From an uncultured bacterium (GTDB lineage Bacteria > UBP6 > UBA1177 > JAKLFG01), in NCBI GenBank assembly GCA_938048925.1, contig CALITV010000189.1, positions 1 to 5,960 on the forward strand: a DNA stretch of 5,960 nt, in the 5' to 3' direction. The notes beneath the pieces are model-generated. The model was given only the letters and a program-made list of their open reading frames with translations, was not told the DNA's origin and made no database searches. Made by a program: the position numbers and the translations under genes. This document shows positions 1-5,960 of the stretch, one piece after another (within the stretch, counting starts at the first letter, position 1; each line of letters begins with the position of its first letter).

Positions 1-231
1 GTTTTTCTCGAAGAGGCGGCGCACCTCGGTGTAGAGGAGGTTCTTGAGTTCCTCTTTGTCGGCAGTGTCGTATTCTCCGATCCATGTGTTTGCCGGTAAC
101 TCGAGGAACGACTGTTCTCCCGTCTGAACGATACGGCGCAGGCCGATCTCTTCGAGTTCGTGGATGAGCGCACGCACCCCCGCGACCTCTTTTTTCGTGA
201 AATGAACCGTAAAGGTGACGAAGTAGTACAT
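1..231 (-). CDS. Small protein of unknown function, 3' end outside the window
   Basis: I do not recognise this gene. An open frame runs from an ATG at 231-229 to the left edge without a stop, giving 77 residues beginning MYYFVTFTVHF. The start is supported by a GGAG Shine-Dalgarno (complement of 237-240) five bases upstream and by a good promoter at 256-284. The protein is charged and soluble, with no signal peptide or membrane segment. By eye the secondary structure reads as a hydrophobic strand (residues 2-11), a helix (about 13-33, KKEVAGVRALIHELEEIGLRR), a strand region (about 34-53, containing FLELPANTWIG) and a second helix (about 58-76). That beta-alpha-beta-alpha order fits half of a ferredoxin-like fold, as in many small RNA-binding or regulatory proteins, but this is inference from pattern only. 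It is divergent from the importer operon, so a shared function is not implied. The gene call is fairly secure; the function is unknown. Confidence 0.75.
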   Translation of the reverse strand, partial: MYYFVTFTVHFTKKEVAGVRALIHELEEIGLRRIVQTGEQSFLELPANTWIGEYDTADKEELKNLLYTEVRRLFEKN

Positions 232-255
232 CGCCGCTCCGCTGATCGTCGCCCG

Positions 256-284
256 AACATACGCAAACGGTACCGTCGAGTCAA
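256..284 (-). promoter_or_regulatory. Sigma70-like promoter for the small minus-strand gene
   Basis: Reading the minus strand, TTGACT (complement of 279-284, five of six matches to TTGACA) is followed by a 17-base spacer and TATGTT (complement of 256-261, four of six matches to TATAAT). Transcription would begin near 249, leaving a leader of about 18 bases that contains the GGAG ribosome binding site. Box quality, exact spacing and position agree, so this is the best regulatory signal in the window. It has not been measured. Confidence 0.6.
267..276. repeat. 10-bp perfect palindrome inside the promoter spacer
   Basis: ACGGTACCGT reads the same on both strands and lies wholly within the 17-base spacer (262-278) between the -35 and -10 boxes of the minus-strand promoter. 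A dimeric repressor, or a MerR-type activator that acts from the spacer, would bind in this position. The palindrome does not extend beyond ten bases, and one this short can occur by chance, so calling it an operator is only a suggestion. Confidence 0.35.
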
Positions 285-308
285 GGAAAGATCACGAGAC
301 CGATTTCA

Positions 309-337
309 TTGCCTTTTTTTCTTGGAGTCGCTAGAAC
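309..337 (+). promoter_or_regulatory. Possible promoter of the importer operon
   Basis: TTGCCT at 309-314 and TAGAAC at 332-337 each match four of six consensus bases and are separated by 17 bases. They lie 25 bases before the ATG of the binding-protein gene, so the leader would be only about 19 bases and would begin near 344. The ribosome binding site AGGGAG at 351-356 lies within it. The boxes are mediocre. No long structured leader is present, which argues against a cobalamin riboswitch in this interval unless transcription starts elsewhere. Confidence 0.35.
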
Positions 338-362
338 AAAACAACCGAAGAGGGAGTATCGC

Positions 363-1238
363 ATGCCCCACCTGTCGCGTTTCTGTACCGTCTTTCTTTT
401 CGTTGTGTTCCTCGCGATAGCCTGCACCCGAGAAGCTGCACCCACGCTTTCGCCGTGCTCCCGCATCGTCTCGACCGCGCCCAATCTGACCGAACTTTTC
501 TTCGAACTGGGGATCGGTTCACGCCTCGTCGGGGTAACCCGCTATTGCTCTTGGCCGCCCGAGACAAGGGATATTCCTAAAATCGGTGGTTGGTACGACC
601 CGTCTGCCGAGGCAATAGCCGCGCTGAAACCAGACACGCTCTTCCACCTTCCCGAGCAACAGCAGGTTGCCGATGCCGTAAAAAAGACCGGAACGACACC
701 TGTTGCGCTTCCGGGTAAGACCATCGAAGATGTGCTCGAAGCAGCACGGCTGATCGGGGCGCACTGCCACATCGAAAGGACGGCCGATCGTTTTGCCGCC
801 CGTTTCCTCGCAGACATGGAACGGGCAACCGTGACGGGAAAAACCACCGAACCGCGGGTGCTCGTCGTGGTTGGACGCTCTCCCGAAACGGGGCCTGTCG
901 GAACGCTATTCGTCGCGGGGAAAGACTCGTTCCACGGCGCGCTGCTTTCCCGTGCCGGAGCGGTAAACGCCTGCGATCTCCCCCTTCCCTACCCGCGCAT
1001 CTCCGCCGAAGGGGTCATCGCTATGAATCCCGATGTCATCATCGAACTCCACGCCGACGAAAACGCCCCCGCTCTCTCGCCCGACGACTGGAAACGGCTC
1101 GAAGCAGTGACTGCCGTGAAGAATGGTCGTATCCACCGGCTCACCGGCGACCGCTTTTTCATACCCGGTCCGCGTATCCCGCTCATCCTCGAAGAACTGT
1201 CGCGGCTGATATACCCCGATGCGGCGGAGAAACCATGA
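363..1238 (+). CDS. btuF: BtuF-like cobalamin/metal-chelate-binding lipoprotein of an ABC importer
   Basis: This is the substrate-binding protein (291 residues) that would deliver a corrinoid, or possibly heme or a ferric chelate, to the permease. I chose the ATG at 363 because AGGGAG (351-356) sits six bases upstream and it puts a signal peptide at the N-terminus: a hydrophobic stretch of about residues 7-20 ending in AIAC, with Cys21 as the likely lipidated residue. Ala at -3 of the lipobox is less usual than Leu. The mature protein is a helical-backbone metal-receptor domain with two lobes. The N lobe has RIVSTAPNLTEL (34-45), YCSWPPE (61-67), GGWYDPSAE (75-83) and ALKPD (87-91). The C lobe has RVLVVVG (165-171), FVAGKDSFHG (183-192), RISAEGV (212-218) and IPGPRI (267-272). 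By position, Trp77, Glu83 and Glu216 resemble the ligand-contact Trp and the two docking glutamates of E. coli BtuF, recalled from memory. The stop overlaps the next start as ATGA. The family is certain; the substrate is probable. Confidence 0.85.
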   Translation: MPHLSRFCTVFLFVVFLAIACTREAAPTLSPCSRIVSTAPNLTELFFELGIGSRLVGVTRYCSWPPETRDIPKIGGWYDPSAEAIAALKPDTLFHLPEQQQVADAVKKTGTTPVALPGKTIEDVLEAARLIGAHCHIERTADRFAARFLADMERATVTGKTTEPRVLVVVGRSPETGPVGTLFVAGKDSFHGALLSRAGAVNACDLPLPYPRISAEGVIAMNPDVIIELHADENAPALSPDDWKRLEAVTAVKNGRIHRLTGDRFFIPGPRIPLILEELSRLIYPDAAEKP

Positions 1239-2017
1239 AGGCGTTTCTGAGAGCACAGGATCTCGGCATAACGCACGGCAGCGTGTCTCTCCTTGCCGAC
1301 ATCTCGCTCGACCTGCCGGAGGGGGGACTTCTGACGCTTATTGGGCCGAACGGCGCGGGAAAAACGACTCTGCTCAAGTGCCTGGCAGGGCTTCTGGCGC
1401 CGACCTCTGGGAAGGTTGAATTGGCGGGAAAAGCACTAGAAACGCTTTCGGGCCGTGAACGGGCAAAGCAAATCACCATCGTTCCGCAGGAGGCGCTTTT
1501 TACCGTTCCCTTCACCGTCGCCGAGTTCCTCGAACTGGCGCGTTATCCCCATCGCGGCTCCTTTTCGCCGCTCACCGGGACCGACCGCGCCGCCATTGCA
1601 CAGGCGGTCGCGGCGACCGACATCGCCCCGCTCCTCTCCCGCACCGTAACGACGCTTTCAGGAGGCGAGAAACGGCTCACGCTCATTGCGGCGGCGCTCG
1701 TGCAGGAAAGCCCACTCCTCCTTCTCGACGAACCGACCTCCGCGCTCGATCCGGCTCACCGGAGGGCGATGCTCCGACTCATCAAAAAGGCACATGACGA
1801 ACTCGGGCGCACTATCATGCTGGTTACCCACGAGGTGAACGACGCGCTCTTTCTCGGTGGAACGGTGATCGGTCTCAAGAAGGGGCGTATTTCTCTACCG
1901 GAAACCTCGACCGACACATTGGAACTCGCGGCGCTCGGAGCGCTATTCGATATACCGTTTACCTGCTGGCACGACGAAGAAGGGAGACGGATCATCGCCC
2001 CGGAGATTTCGTCATGA
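1235..2017 (+). CDS. btuD: ATP-binding protein of the BtuCD/FecCDE-type importer
   Basis: This cytoplasmic ATPase (260 residues) would form a homodimer under the permease and power uptake. All nucleotide-binding motifs are intact and ordered: Walker A GPNGAGKTT (37-45), Q-loop Gln85 in VPQ, signature LSGGE (141-145), Walker B LLLLDEP (161-167) with catalytic Glu166, D-loop SALD (169-172) and H-loop His199 in VTHE. Its length is normal for the FecE/BtuD family. The signature continues as KRLTLIAAAL rather than the common RQRV.IARAL pattern, a mild family-internal change. The start ATG overlaps the binding-protein stop (ATGA, 1235-1238) and has GGAG at 1226-1229, five bases upstream; the gene's own stop overlaps the permease start in the same way. 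Such coupling suggests matched synthesis. The symbol follows the BtuF-like partner; the ATPase alone cannot show the substrate. Confidence 0.9.
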   Translation: MKAFLRAQDLGITHGSVSLLADISLDLPEGGLLTLIGPNGAGKTTLLKCLAGLLAPTSGKVELAGKALETLSGRERAKQITIVPQEALFTVPFTVAEFLELARYPHRGSFSPLTGTDRAAIAQAVAATDIAPLLSRTVTTLSGGEKRLTLIAAALVQESPLLLLDEPTSALDPAHRRAMLRLIKKAHDELGRTIMLVTHEVNDALFLGGTVIGLKKGRISLPETSTDTLELAALGALFDIPFTCWHDEEGRRIIAPEISS

Positions 2018-2946
2018 GCCGATCGGTGCGTCTCATCCTCATTGCGCTGGTTGCAATTATCCTCTGTGCCGTCGCCCCGTTCATCGGACCGACTTTTGCC
2101 GACACCGAAACCACTTGGCGGGTAATAACGACACTGCGCCTGCCGCGTGCCGGGGTCGCCTTTGCCGCCGGTGCGACTCTTGCACTCTGCGGCATGATCT
2201 TTCAGGCGCTTTTCCGCAACGATCTCGCGAGTCCCTACACGCTCGGCGTCTCATCGGGCGCCTCTTTCGGCGCGTCGGTCGCGATACTGCTCGGCGTCGG
2301 GAGCGTGCCTTTCGCGGCGCTTCTCGGCGCGCTCGTGTCGGTCGTGATTGTGTGGCGGTTATCGCTTGTGTCGCACCGGTTCGGGGCGCAAACGATGCTA
2401 CTCGCCGGCGTCGCGGTCGGTTTTTTCTTCTCGGGGCTCACGGTGTTCGTCCAGTATCTCGCCGATTACAGTCACAGTTACCGGATACTTCACTGGCTCA
2501 TGGGGTCGCTCGATGCAGCGACTCTTTCCGAACTGATCACGGTGACACCGTCGCTCCTCATCGCGCTCGGCGCGTCGTTATTCCACCGTGGACTCGACAT
2601 CATCGCCCTCGGCGAAGAAGCGGCTGCCACACGCGGTCTTGACCCGAAAAAAACATCACTCCTCCTTTTCGCCCTCACCTCGGTCGCCGTCGCCGGGGTG
2701 GTCGCCGTCACCGGCCCCATCGGATTCATCGGCCTCATGGCACCGCACATCGCCCGGACGCTCGTCGGCCCGTCGCACCGCTTTCTCGGCCCCGCCACAT
2801 TTCTCTCGGGCGGCGCGCTCCTCACCCTCTGCGACACCTTCGCCCGAACGATCATCGCACCCGGCGAGATCCCCGTCGGTGTCCTCACCGCGCTCATCGG
2901 CGGCCCCATTTTCGTGTGGCTGATAGTGCGCCGAACGGAGTACTAG
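2014..2946 (+). CDS. btuC: FecCD/BtuC-family permease of the importer
   Basis: This is the inner-membrane channel (310 residues), somewhat shorter than the usual 325-350. Hydrophobic segments throughout fit the family's roughly ten membrane helices. Hallmarks are LRLPR (41-45) after the first helix, [20 protein letters not shown] (53-72), [11 protein letters not shown] (77-87), WLMGSLD (161-167), ATRGLD (205-210) on the cytoplasmic side just before [15 protein letters not shown] (234-248), which forms the coupling region that contacts the ATPase, and [20 protein letters not shown] (277-296) near the C-terminus. Only one permease gene is present, so a homodimer is expected. The start overlaps the ATPase stop (ATGA, 2014-2017), with GGAG at 2002-2005. 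The stop TAG at 2944-2946 overlaps the stop of the convergent cysN gene. Family assignment is secure; cobalamin specificity is inherited from the binding protein. Confidence 0.9.
   Translation: MSRSVRLILIALVAIILCAVAPFIGPTFADTETTWRVITTLRLPRAGVAFAAGATLALCGMIFQALFRNDLASPYTLGVSSGASFGASVAILLGVGSVPFAALLGALVSVVIVWRLSLVSHRFGAQTMLLAGVAVGFFFSGLTVFVQYLADYSHSYRILHWLMGSLDAATLSELITVTPSLLIALGASLFHRGLDIIALGEEAAATRGLDPKKTSLLLFALTSVAVAGVVAVTGPIGFIGLMAPHIARTLVGPSHRFLGPATFLSGGALLTLCDTFARTIIAPGEIPVGVLTALIGGPIFVWLIVRRTEY
2943..2946. other. CTAG: shared stop site of two convergent genes
   Basis: The palindrome CTAG supplies TAG to the plus-strand permease (2944-2946) and TAG to minus-strand cysN (complement of 2943-2945). 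The operons therefore overlap tail to tail by four bases. I see no hairpin followed by a T-run on either strand close to this point, so each messenger probably extends into the antisense of the other or ends by a factor-dependent route. Confidence 0.9.
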
Positions 2947-4730
2947 GAAAAAAGAATTCCCCGATCGCGTAATACTTCGACTATCCTTCCCACGGCGATC
3001 TCCCGTGCGACATGAGCAGAGAAGCAGAGATCGGCGCCGGCCGCGCCGGGAACCTCTTCGCCGATCCACACCACGAAGATCTGGTCACCCGGAACCGACC
3101 GCTCGATAAGCGCGCGGTCGGCGTCGGTCAGACCTATCGCGGTCACGATGAGAATATGTCCCGCTTCGAGCAGAATGTTGGCGAGTTCACCGAGACGGCG
3201 CATGTGCTCGTCTCGGGTTCCCGGCATATCCTTGATGTCGGCGTCCATGCCGTAAAGGAGGTTCGCGATGCCCATGAAAAAGACGAGCCGCCCCTCGGCG
3301 AACAGACGGCTTTCCAACTCGCGGGCGACCGCCTTCTTCCCGGCGTCCTTCGCGCCGGTGACAATGACGAGATGCGGCCGGTGGCCGTGCCGCTCGGCGC
3401 GCAGATCGCGGTCTATCCGGCCGGCTGCCCAGTGGTAGTTGCGCGCCATGACCTGCCGGTAGGGATGGCTCGTCTCACCGCTCATCGCCTCCCTGATGAC
3501 GCCGCCACCACAGATATCGAAATCGTCCACGATAACGAAACGGGAGGTGCGTTCATCAACACCGACGACATCGAAGGCTATGGGACGCGCCGTCCGCACC
3601 TCGCACTCCGCCGCCTCGTTCCGTTCCACCGCGTTTCCACCCTCTTTTACTTCGAGCACCGCCGCATCGAGCCGACGAACGATCCGTTCGGTCTGCATCG
3701 GGCACCGTGCCGTGCCGATTTTCAAGAGGTATTCTCTGCCTACTTCGAGCGGTGCCCTTCCCAGCCAAAATATCTCGGCGCGAAATCGGTCGGCCACCAC
3801 CGGCGGCCGTTCGCCCGCCTTGGCGGCAAGTTCGCCTCGCGTGATATAGATCTGCTCGGTCATCGTGAAACCGGCCGCGTCGCCCGCTCCGTAACGCTCC
3901 GGCGCGGGGCCGGGAAAAGCCTCGAGCGAGGCGACGAACGACCGCTTGTTCGATGGGTAGAAAACAACCTCGTCGCCCGGCGAAAGACTTCCCGAGAGCA
4001 CCGTTCCCGCCACGATGCGGCGCGGGTCGCCGTGACGCGAGAAGCGGTAGATGTCCTGCACCGGCATTCGGAACGGCCCTCCGGTCGCAGAGACGTTTGC
4101 CTCGAAACGTTCCAGCACCTCGAGGAGCGTCGGTCCGGCGCACCACGGCATCGTCTCGGAGCGTCGCACGAGGTTATCGCCCCGCATTGCGCTCACCGGG
4201 ACGAAGGCGGCCGCCGCGACGCTCACCTGTTCGAGGAAACGGCGGCACTCCTCAGCGATTCGTTCGAACACGGCGGCGTCGTACCCGACAAGGTCCATCT
4301 TGTTCACCGCCACGACAATCTGGGGGACGCCGAGGAACGAAAGGAGCCAACCATGGCGACGCGAGTTTTCGCGCATGCCCTCGACGGCATCTATCACCAG
4401 TATCGCCGCATCGGCGCGCGCTGCGCCGGTAACCATGTTGCGAAGAAATTCAATGTGTCCCGGTGCATCGAGGATGACATAGCGCCGCGTCGCGGAGCGG
4501 AAGTGAATGCGCGCCGATTCGATGGTGATCCCCTGCGATCGCTCGTCTCGGAGAGCGTCGAGGAGGAATGCATATTCGAAGGGTTTTGCGTTGCGGTCGC
4601 AATAGGCGCGTATCGCCTCGACCTTCCCCTCTGGGAGGGCGTGGGTATCGGCGAGCAGGCGCCCGACGAGCGTGCTCTTGCCGTGGTCCACATGCCCGGC
4701 GACGACGAGTCGGAGCGGCGCGGCGTCCAT
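2943..4730 (-). CDS. cysN: Variant CysN: ATP-sulfurylase GTPase subunit fused to a degenerate APS-kinase-like domain
   Basis: This is the regulatory GTPase subunit of ATP sulfurylase (595 residues), whose GTP hydrolysis drives APS formation by CysD. The G domain (about 1-215) is complete: GHVDHGKST (12-20), switch I GITIES (67-72), DAPGH (88-92), NKMD (143-146) and SAM (180-182). Beta-barrel domains II and III follow at about 220-310 and 311-405. GHVDHGKST and DAPGH resemble translation factors; standard CysN has a GSVDDGKST-like loop and DTPGH. Residues of about 428-595 look like APS kinase, with [18 protein letters not shown] as the usual linker. The P-loop there is GAKDAGKK (459-466), with Lys where Ser/Thr belongs. 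The APS motif DGDN is replaced by GIAN (487-490), ISPFR by a GLTD-like stretch, and the lid motif DPKGLY is absent. I infer that this part is not a kinase. The start overlaps the cysD stop (TAATG), with GAGGG (complement of 4740-4744) nine bases upstream. Usual CysN is about 475 residues and CysNC about 620-640. Confidence 0.88.
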   Translation of the reverse strand: MDAAPLRLVVAGHVDHGKSTLVGRLLADTHALPEGKVEAIRAYCDRNAKPFEYAFLLDALRDERSQGITIESARIHFRSATRRYVILDAPGHIEFLRNMVTGAARADAAILVIDAVEGMRENSRRHGWLLSFLGVPQIVVAVNKMDLVGYDAAVFERIAEECRRFLEQVSVAAAAFVPVSAMRGDNLVRRSETMPWCAGPTLLEVLERFEANVSATGGPFRMPVQDIYRFSRHGDPRRIVAGTVLSGSLSPGDEVVFYPSNKRSFVASLEAFPGPAPERYGAGDAAGFTMTEQIYITRGELAAKAGERPPVVADRFRAEIFWLGRAPLEVGREYLLKIGTARCPMQTERIVRRLDAAVLEVKEGGNAVERNEAAECEVRTARPIAFDVVGVDERTSRFVIVDDFDICGGGVIREAMSGETSHPYRQVMARNYHWAAGRIDRDLRAERHGHRPHLVIVTGAKDAGKKAVARELESRLFAEGRLVFFMGIANLLYGMDADIKDMPGTRDEHMRRLGELANILLEAGHILIVTAIGLTDADRALIERSVPGDQIFVVWIGEEVPGAAGADLCFSAHVAREIAVGRIVEVLRDRGILFS

Positions 4731-5608
4731 TACATATATCCCTCGCGGCGCAAGGTCTCGAGCCCGCCATCGTCATCCTTGTCCTGCGCGCGTCCCGATC
4801 GCTCGGCGATGCGCGAAAGAGCACCGCTGCGCAACTCTTCGACGATCTCTCCCGGCGTCCGCGACATCGAAGATATCGGGAAAGTGCACGGCCAACACCC
4901 CAGCGATCGGTAGCGCATACCGTTCCCTTGATTGTAGTAGAGCGAAACCGTAGGGATTTTTTCGCGGGCGATGTATTCCCAGATATTGATCTCGCTCCAG
5001 TCGAGGAGCGGGTGGATGCGGACATGAGTCCCCGGCGCGAATTCGGTCTTGAACTGCTCCCAGAACTCGGGTGGCTGGTCGCCGACGCGCCACTCGCTCG
5101 CCGGTCCTCTCGGCGAGAAGTAACGCTCTTTCGAGCGAGAGCCCTCTTCGTCGGCGCGGATGCCGGCGATGACGCCAGTGAACGGGACCGGATCGCGCTC
5201 CGGCTCGTACCGGCCGGTCTCGTGGTTGTAGATCATCCGCCCGCGTCCCGCGAGCGTCGCGGTCAGCGCATCGGTCTTGAGCGCCCGACAACAAGCGATG
5301 CGTTCGAGCGTCCCGTCGGGGAAAGAGCGCTTCGCCTTCAGCGCCTCTTCGTTCCTCCCCACGATCATCGTGAGCCGCCACTCCCGTGTCAGCCGGTCGC
5401 GGTACTCGACCATCTCCGGTATCTTGAACGAGGTGTCTATGTGGACGAGCGGGAACGGAACATGCCCGAAGAATGCCTTACGGGCAAGCCATAGAAGCAC
5501 GGTACTGTCCTTGCCGATGGACCAGAGCATACAAAGGCTCTTGAAGTTTGCGTAGGCCTCGCGGAGGATGTGGATACTCGTCCTTTCGAGCGCATCGAGA
5601 TGACTCAT
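4730..5608 (-). CDS. cysD: Variant CysD: ATP-sulfurylase catalytic subunit with an APS-reductase-like cysteine set
   Basis: This is the PP-loop adenylyltransferase subunit (292 residues) that makes APS from sulfate and ATP with CysN. Visible motifs are the PP-loop SIGKDS (30-35) after [18 protein letters not shown] (52-66), [20 protein letters not shown] (149-168), [17 protein letters not shown] (197-213), RYRSLGCWP (232-240) and a C-terminus in REGYM. Its length is close to the 300 or so residues of E. coli CysD. Unlike E. coli CysD as I remember it, it has Cys106-Cys107 in ACCRALKT and Cys238-x-x-Cys241 in GCWPCT (E. coli has Leu at the last position). That CC...CxxC layout is the one that binds [4Fe-4S] in assimilatory APS reductases of the related CysH family. 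However, DEEGSR and the CysD-specific C-terminus, plus the adjacent CysN, keep it in the CysD group. The start overlaps the cysC stop (ATGA, 5605-5608), and GAGG lies nine bases upstream. The enzyme call is firm; cluster binding is inference. Confidence 0.88.
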   Translation of the reverse strand: MSHLDALERTSIHILREAYANFKSLCMLWSIGKDSTVLLWLARKAFFGHVPFPLVHIDTSFKIPEMVEYRDRLTREWRLTMIVGRNEEALKAKRSFPDGTLERIACCRALKTDALTATLAGRGRMIYNHETGRYEPERDPVPFTGVIAGIRADEEGSRSKERYFSPRGPASEWRVGDQPPEFWEQFKTEFAPGTHVRIHPLLDWSEINIWEYIAREKIPTVSLYYNQGNGMRYRSLGCWPCTFPISSMSRTPGEIVEELRSGALSRIAERSGRAQDKDDDGGLETLRREGYM

Positions 5609-5960
5609 GCCGGAAATCCTCGCTTTTCGAGCAGGCGTATCACCGCTGTTGCCGCATCATCAACCGAAAGGGTGACCGTGTCGAGCGTAAGTTCGGGGCT
5701 TTCCGGCGGCTCATAGGGATCGCTGACGCCGGTGAAATGCCCGATCTCCCCTCTTCGCGCCTTTGCGTAGAGCCCTTTCGGGTCGCGTTCCTCGCAGACC
5801 GCAAGCGGTGCCGAAACAAAGACCTCGATGAAGTCGCGGCACGCCTCGCGCGCCTTCCGCCGCGCTTCACGGTAGGGTGAGATGAGCGCGACGAGCACCA
5901 CGATCCCCTGCTTTTCGAGCGCAGAAGCCATCGCGGCAACCCGCGCGATGTGTGCCTCGC
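5605..5960 (-). CDS. cysC: APS kinase CysC, C-terminal portion (5' end outside the window)
   Basis: Adenylylsulfate kinase phosphorylates APS to PAPS in the cytoplasm. Only the last 117 residues and stop are visible; the family is usually about 175-210 residues, so the P-loop and the DGDN motif lie beyond the right edge and cannot be checked. The frame is open to the edge, entering as [14 protein letters not shown], so the ATG at 5931 is internal rather than a start. Conserved segments are ISPYR (visible residues 26-30), where the serine is the residue long proposed to accept phosphate, then [29 protein letters not shown] (lid) and [16 protein letters not shown]. All read as a functional CysC, in contrast to the kinase-like end of the downstream cysN product. 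Stop and cysD start overlap as ATGA, making this the first visible gene of the cysC-cysD-cysN operon. A fusion with something further upstream cannot be excluded. Confidence 0.9.
   Translation of the reverse strand, partial: EAHIARVAAMASALEKQGIVVLVALISPYREARRKAREACRDFIEVFVSAPLAVCEERDPKGLYAKARRGEIGHFTGVSDPYEPPESPELTLDTVTLSVDDAATAVIRLLEKRGFPA

Noticed and set aside
309..362. Upstream TTG start at 309 for the binding protein (18 extra residues)
   Set aside because: It would bury the signal peptide behind a charged stretch, has no ribosome binding site, and falls in the putative -35 box. The ATG at 363 has AGGGAG at good spacing and gives a proper lipoprotein signal.
3033..3047. GC-rich inverted repeat GGCGC...GCGCC as a possible terminator for the importer operon
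   Set aside because: Five-base stem, no following T-run, and it lies inside codons of cysN; best explained by GC-rich coding sequence.
3012..4913. A 633-codon open frame on the plus strand opposite cysN and part of cysD
   Set aside because: It is long only because the real minus-strand genes are GC-rich with biased third positions. Its product is Arg/His-rich with no recognisable motifs and no good ribosome binding site, while the opposite strand encodes complete GTPase and PP-loop motifs.
4568..5494. A 308-codon plus-strand open frame opposite cysD
   Set aside because: Same explanation: a low-complexity, arginine-rich shadow of cysD, with no family motif.
4730..5608. Calling the PP-loop gene cysH (APS/PAPS reductase) because of its CC...CxxC cysteines
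   Set aside because: SIGKDS, the [15 protein letters not shown] segment, the [15 protein letters not shown] segment and the REGYM C-terminus are CysD features, and the gene is coupled to cysN. The cysteines are reported as a finding instead.
5605..5931. ATG at 5931 as the start of a short 108-residue CysC
   Set aside because: The frame stays open to the window edge and the residues before it (EAHIARVAA) match the APS-kinase helix preceding this point, so the Met is internal and the gene is cut by the window.
1..5960. CRISPR array, insertion sequence, tRNA/rRNA or attachment site
   Set aside because: No repeated units, transposase motifs, terminal inverted repeats or RNA-gene cores were seen; the window is almost wholly coding.

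Overview
This is a GC-rich bacterial window (roughly 60% GC by eye), densely packed and mostly in operons. The lipoprotein-type signal on the binding protein and the periplasmic-binding-protein ABC importer fit a cell with an outer membrane. The sulfate-activation genes are of a variant type that I associate from memory with anaerobes such as clostridia, spirochaetes and deltaproteobacteria. I cannot fix the phylum from the sequence.

Layout. (1) Positions 1-231, minus strand: the N-terminal 77 codons of an unrecognised small protein that runs off the left edge. (2) Positions 232-362: a 131-base divergent intergenic region with a convincing sigma70-like promoter for the small gene, a 10-bp perfect palindrome inside that promoter's spacer, and a weaker promoter for the transporter operon. 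(3) Positions 363-2946, plus strand: a three-gene, ATGA-coupled importer operon of BtuF/BtuD/BtuC type (lipoprotein binding protein, ATPase, FecCD permease). It most likely imports cobalamin; another corrinoid, heme or ferric chelate is possible. (4) Positions 2943-5960, minus strand: a sulfate-activation operon read right to left as cysC (5' part outside the window), cysD, then cysN with a C-terminal APS-kinase-like domain. The genes are coupled by ATGA and TAATG overlaps. The two operons converge and overlap by the four bases CTAG, which give the stop codon on both strands, so no intergenic terminator exists.

How the genes work together. CysD and CysN would form ATP sulfurylase (sulfate + ATP to APS, driven by GTP hydrolysis), and CysC would phosphorylate APS to PAPS. 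No sulfate or PAPS reductase and no sulfate permease is visible, so the PAPS could serve sulfation or reduction.

The most interesting part is that this is not textbook CysDN. CysD carries a Cys-Cys ... Cys-x-x-Cys set matching the [4Fe-4S] cysteine pattern of assimilatory APS reductases. CysN has an elongation-factor-like GHVDHGKST / DAPGH G domain. It is also fused to an APS-kinase-like domain whose ATP- and APS-binding motifs are all degraded, while a CysC with intact C-terminal motifs is encoded two genes upstream. Together these look like a variant sulfate-activation complex with a possible redox-sensitive or structural Fe-S centre and a pseudokinase module.
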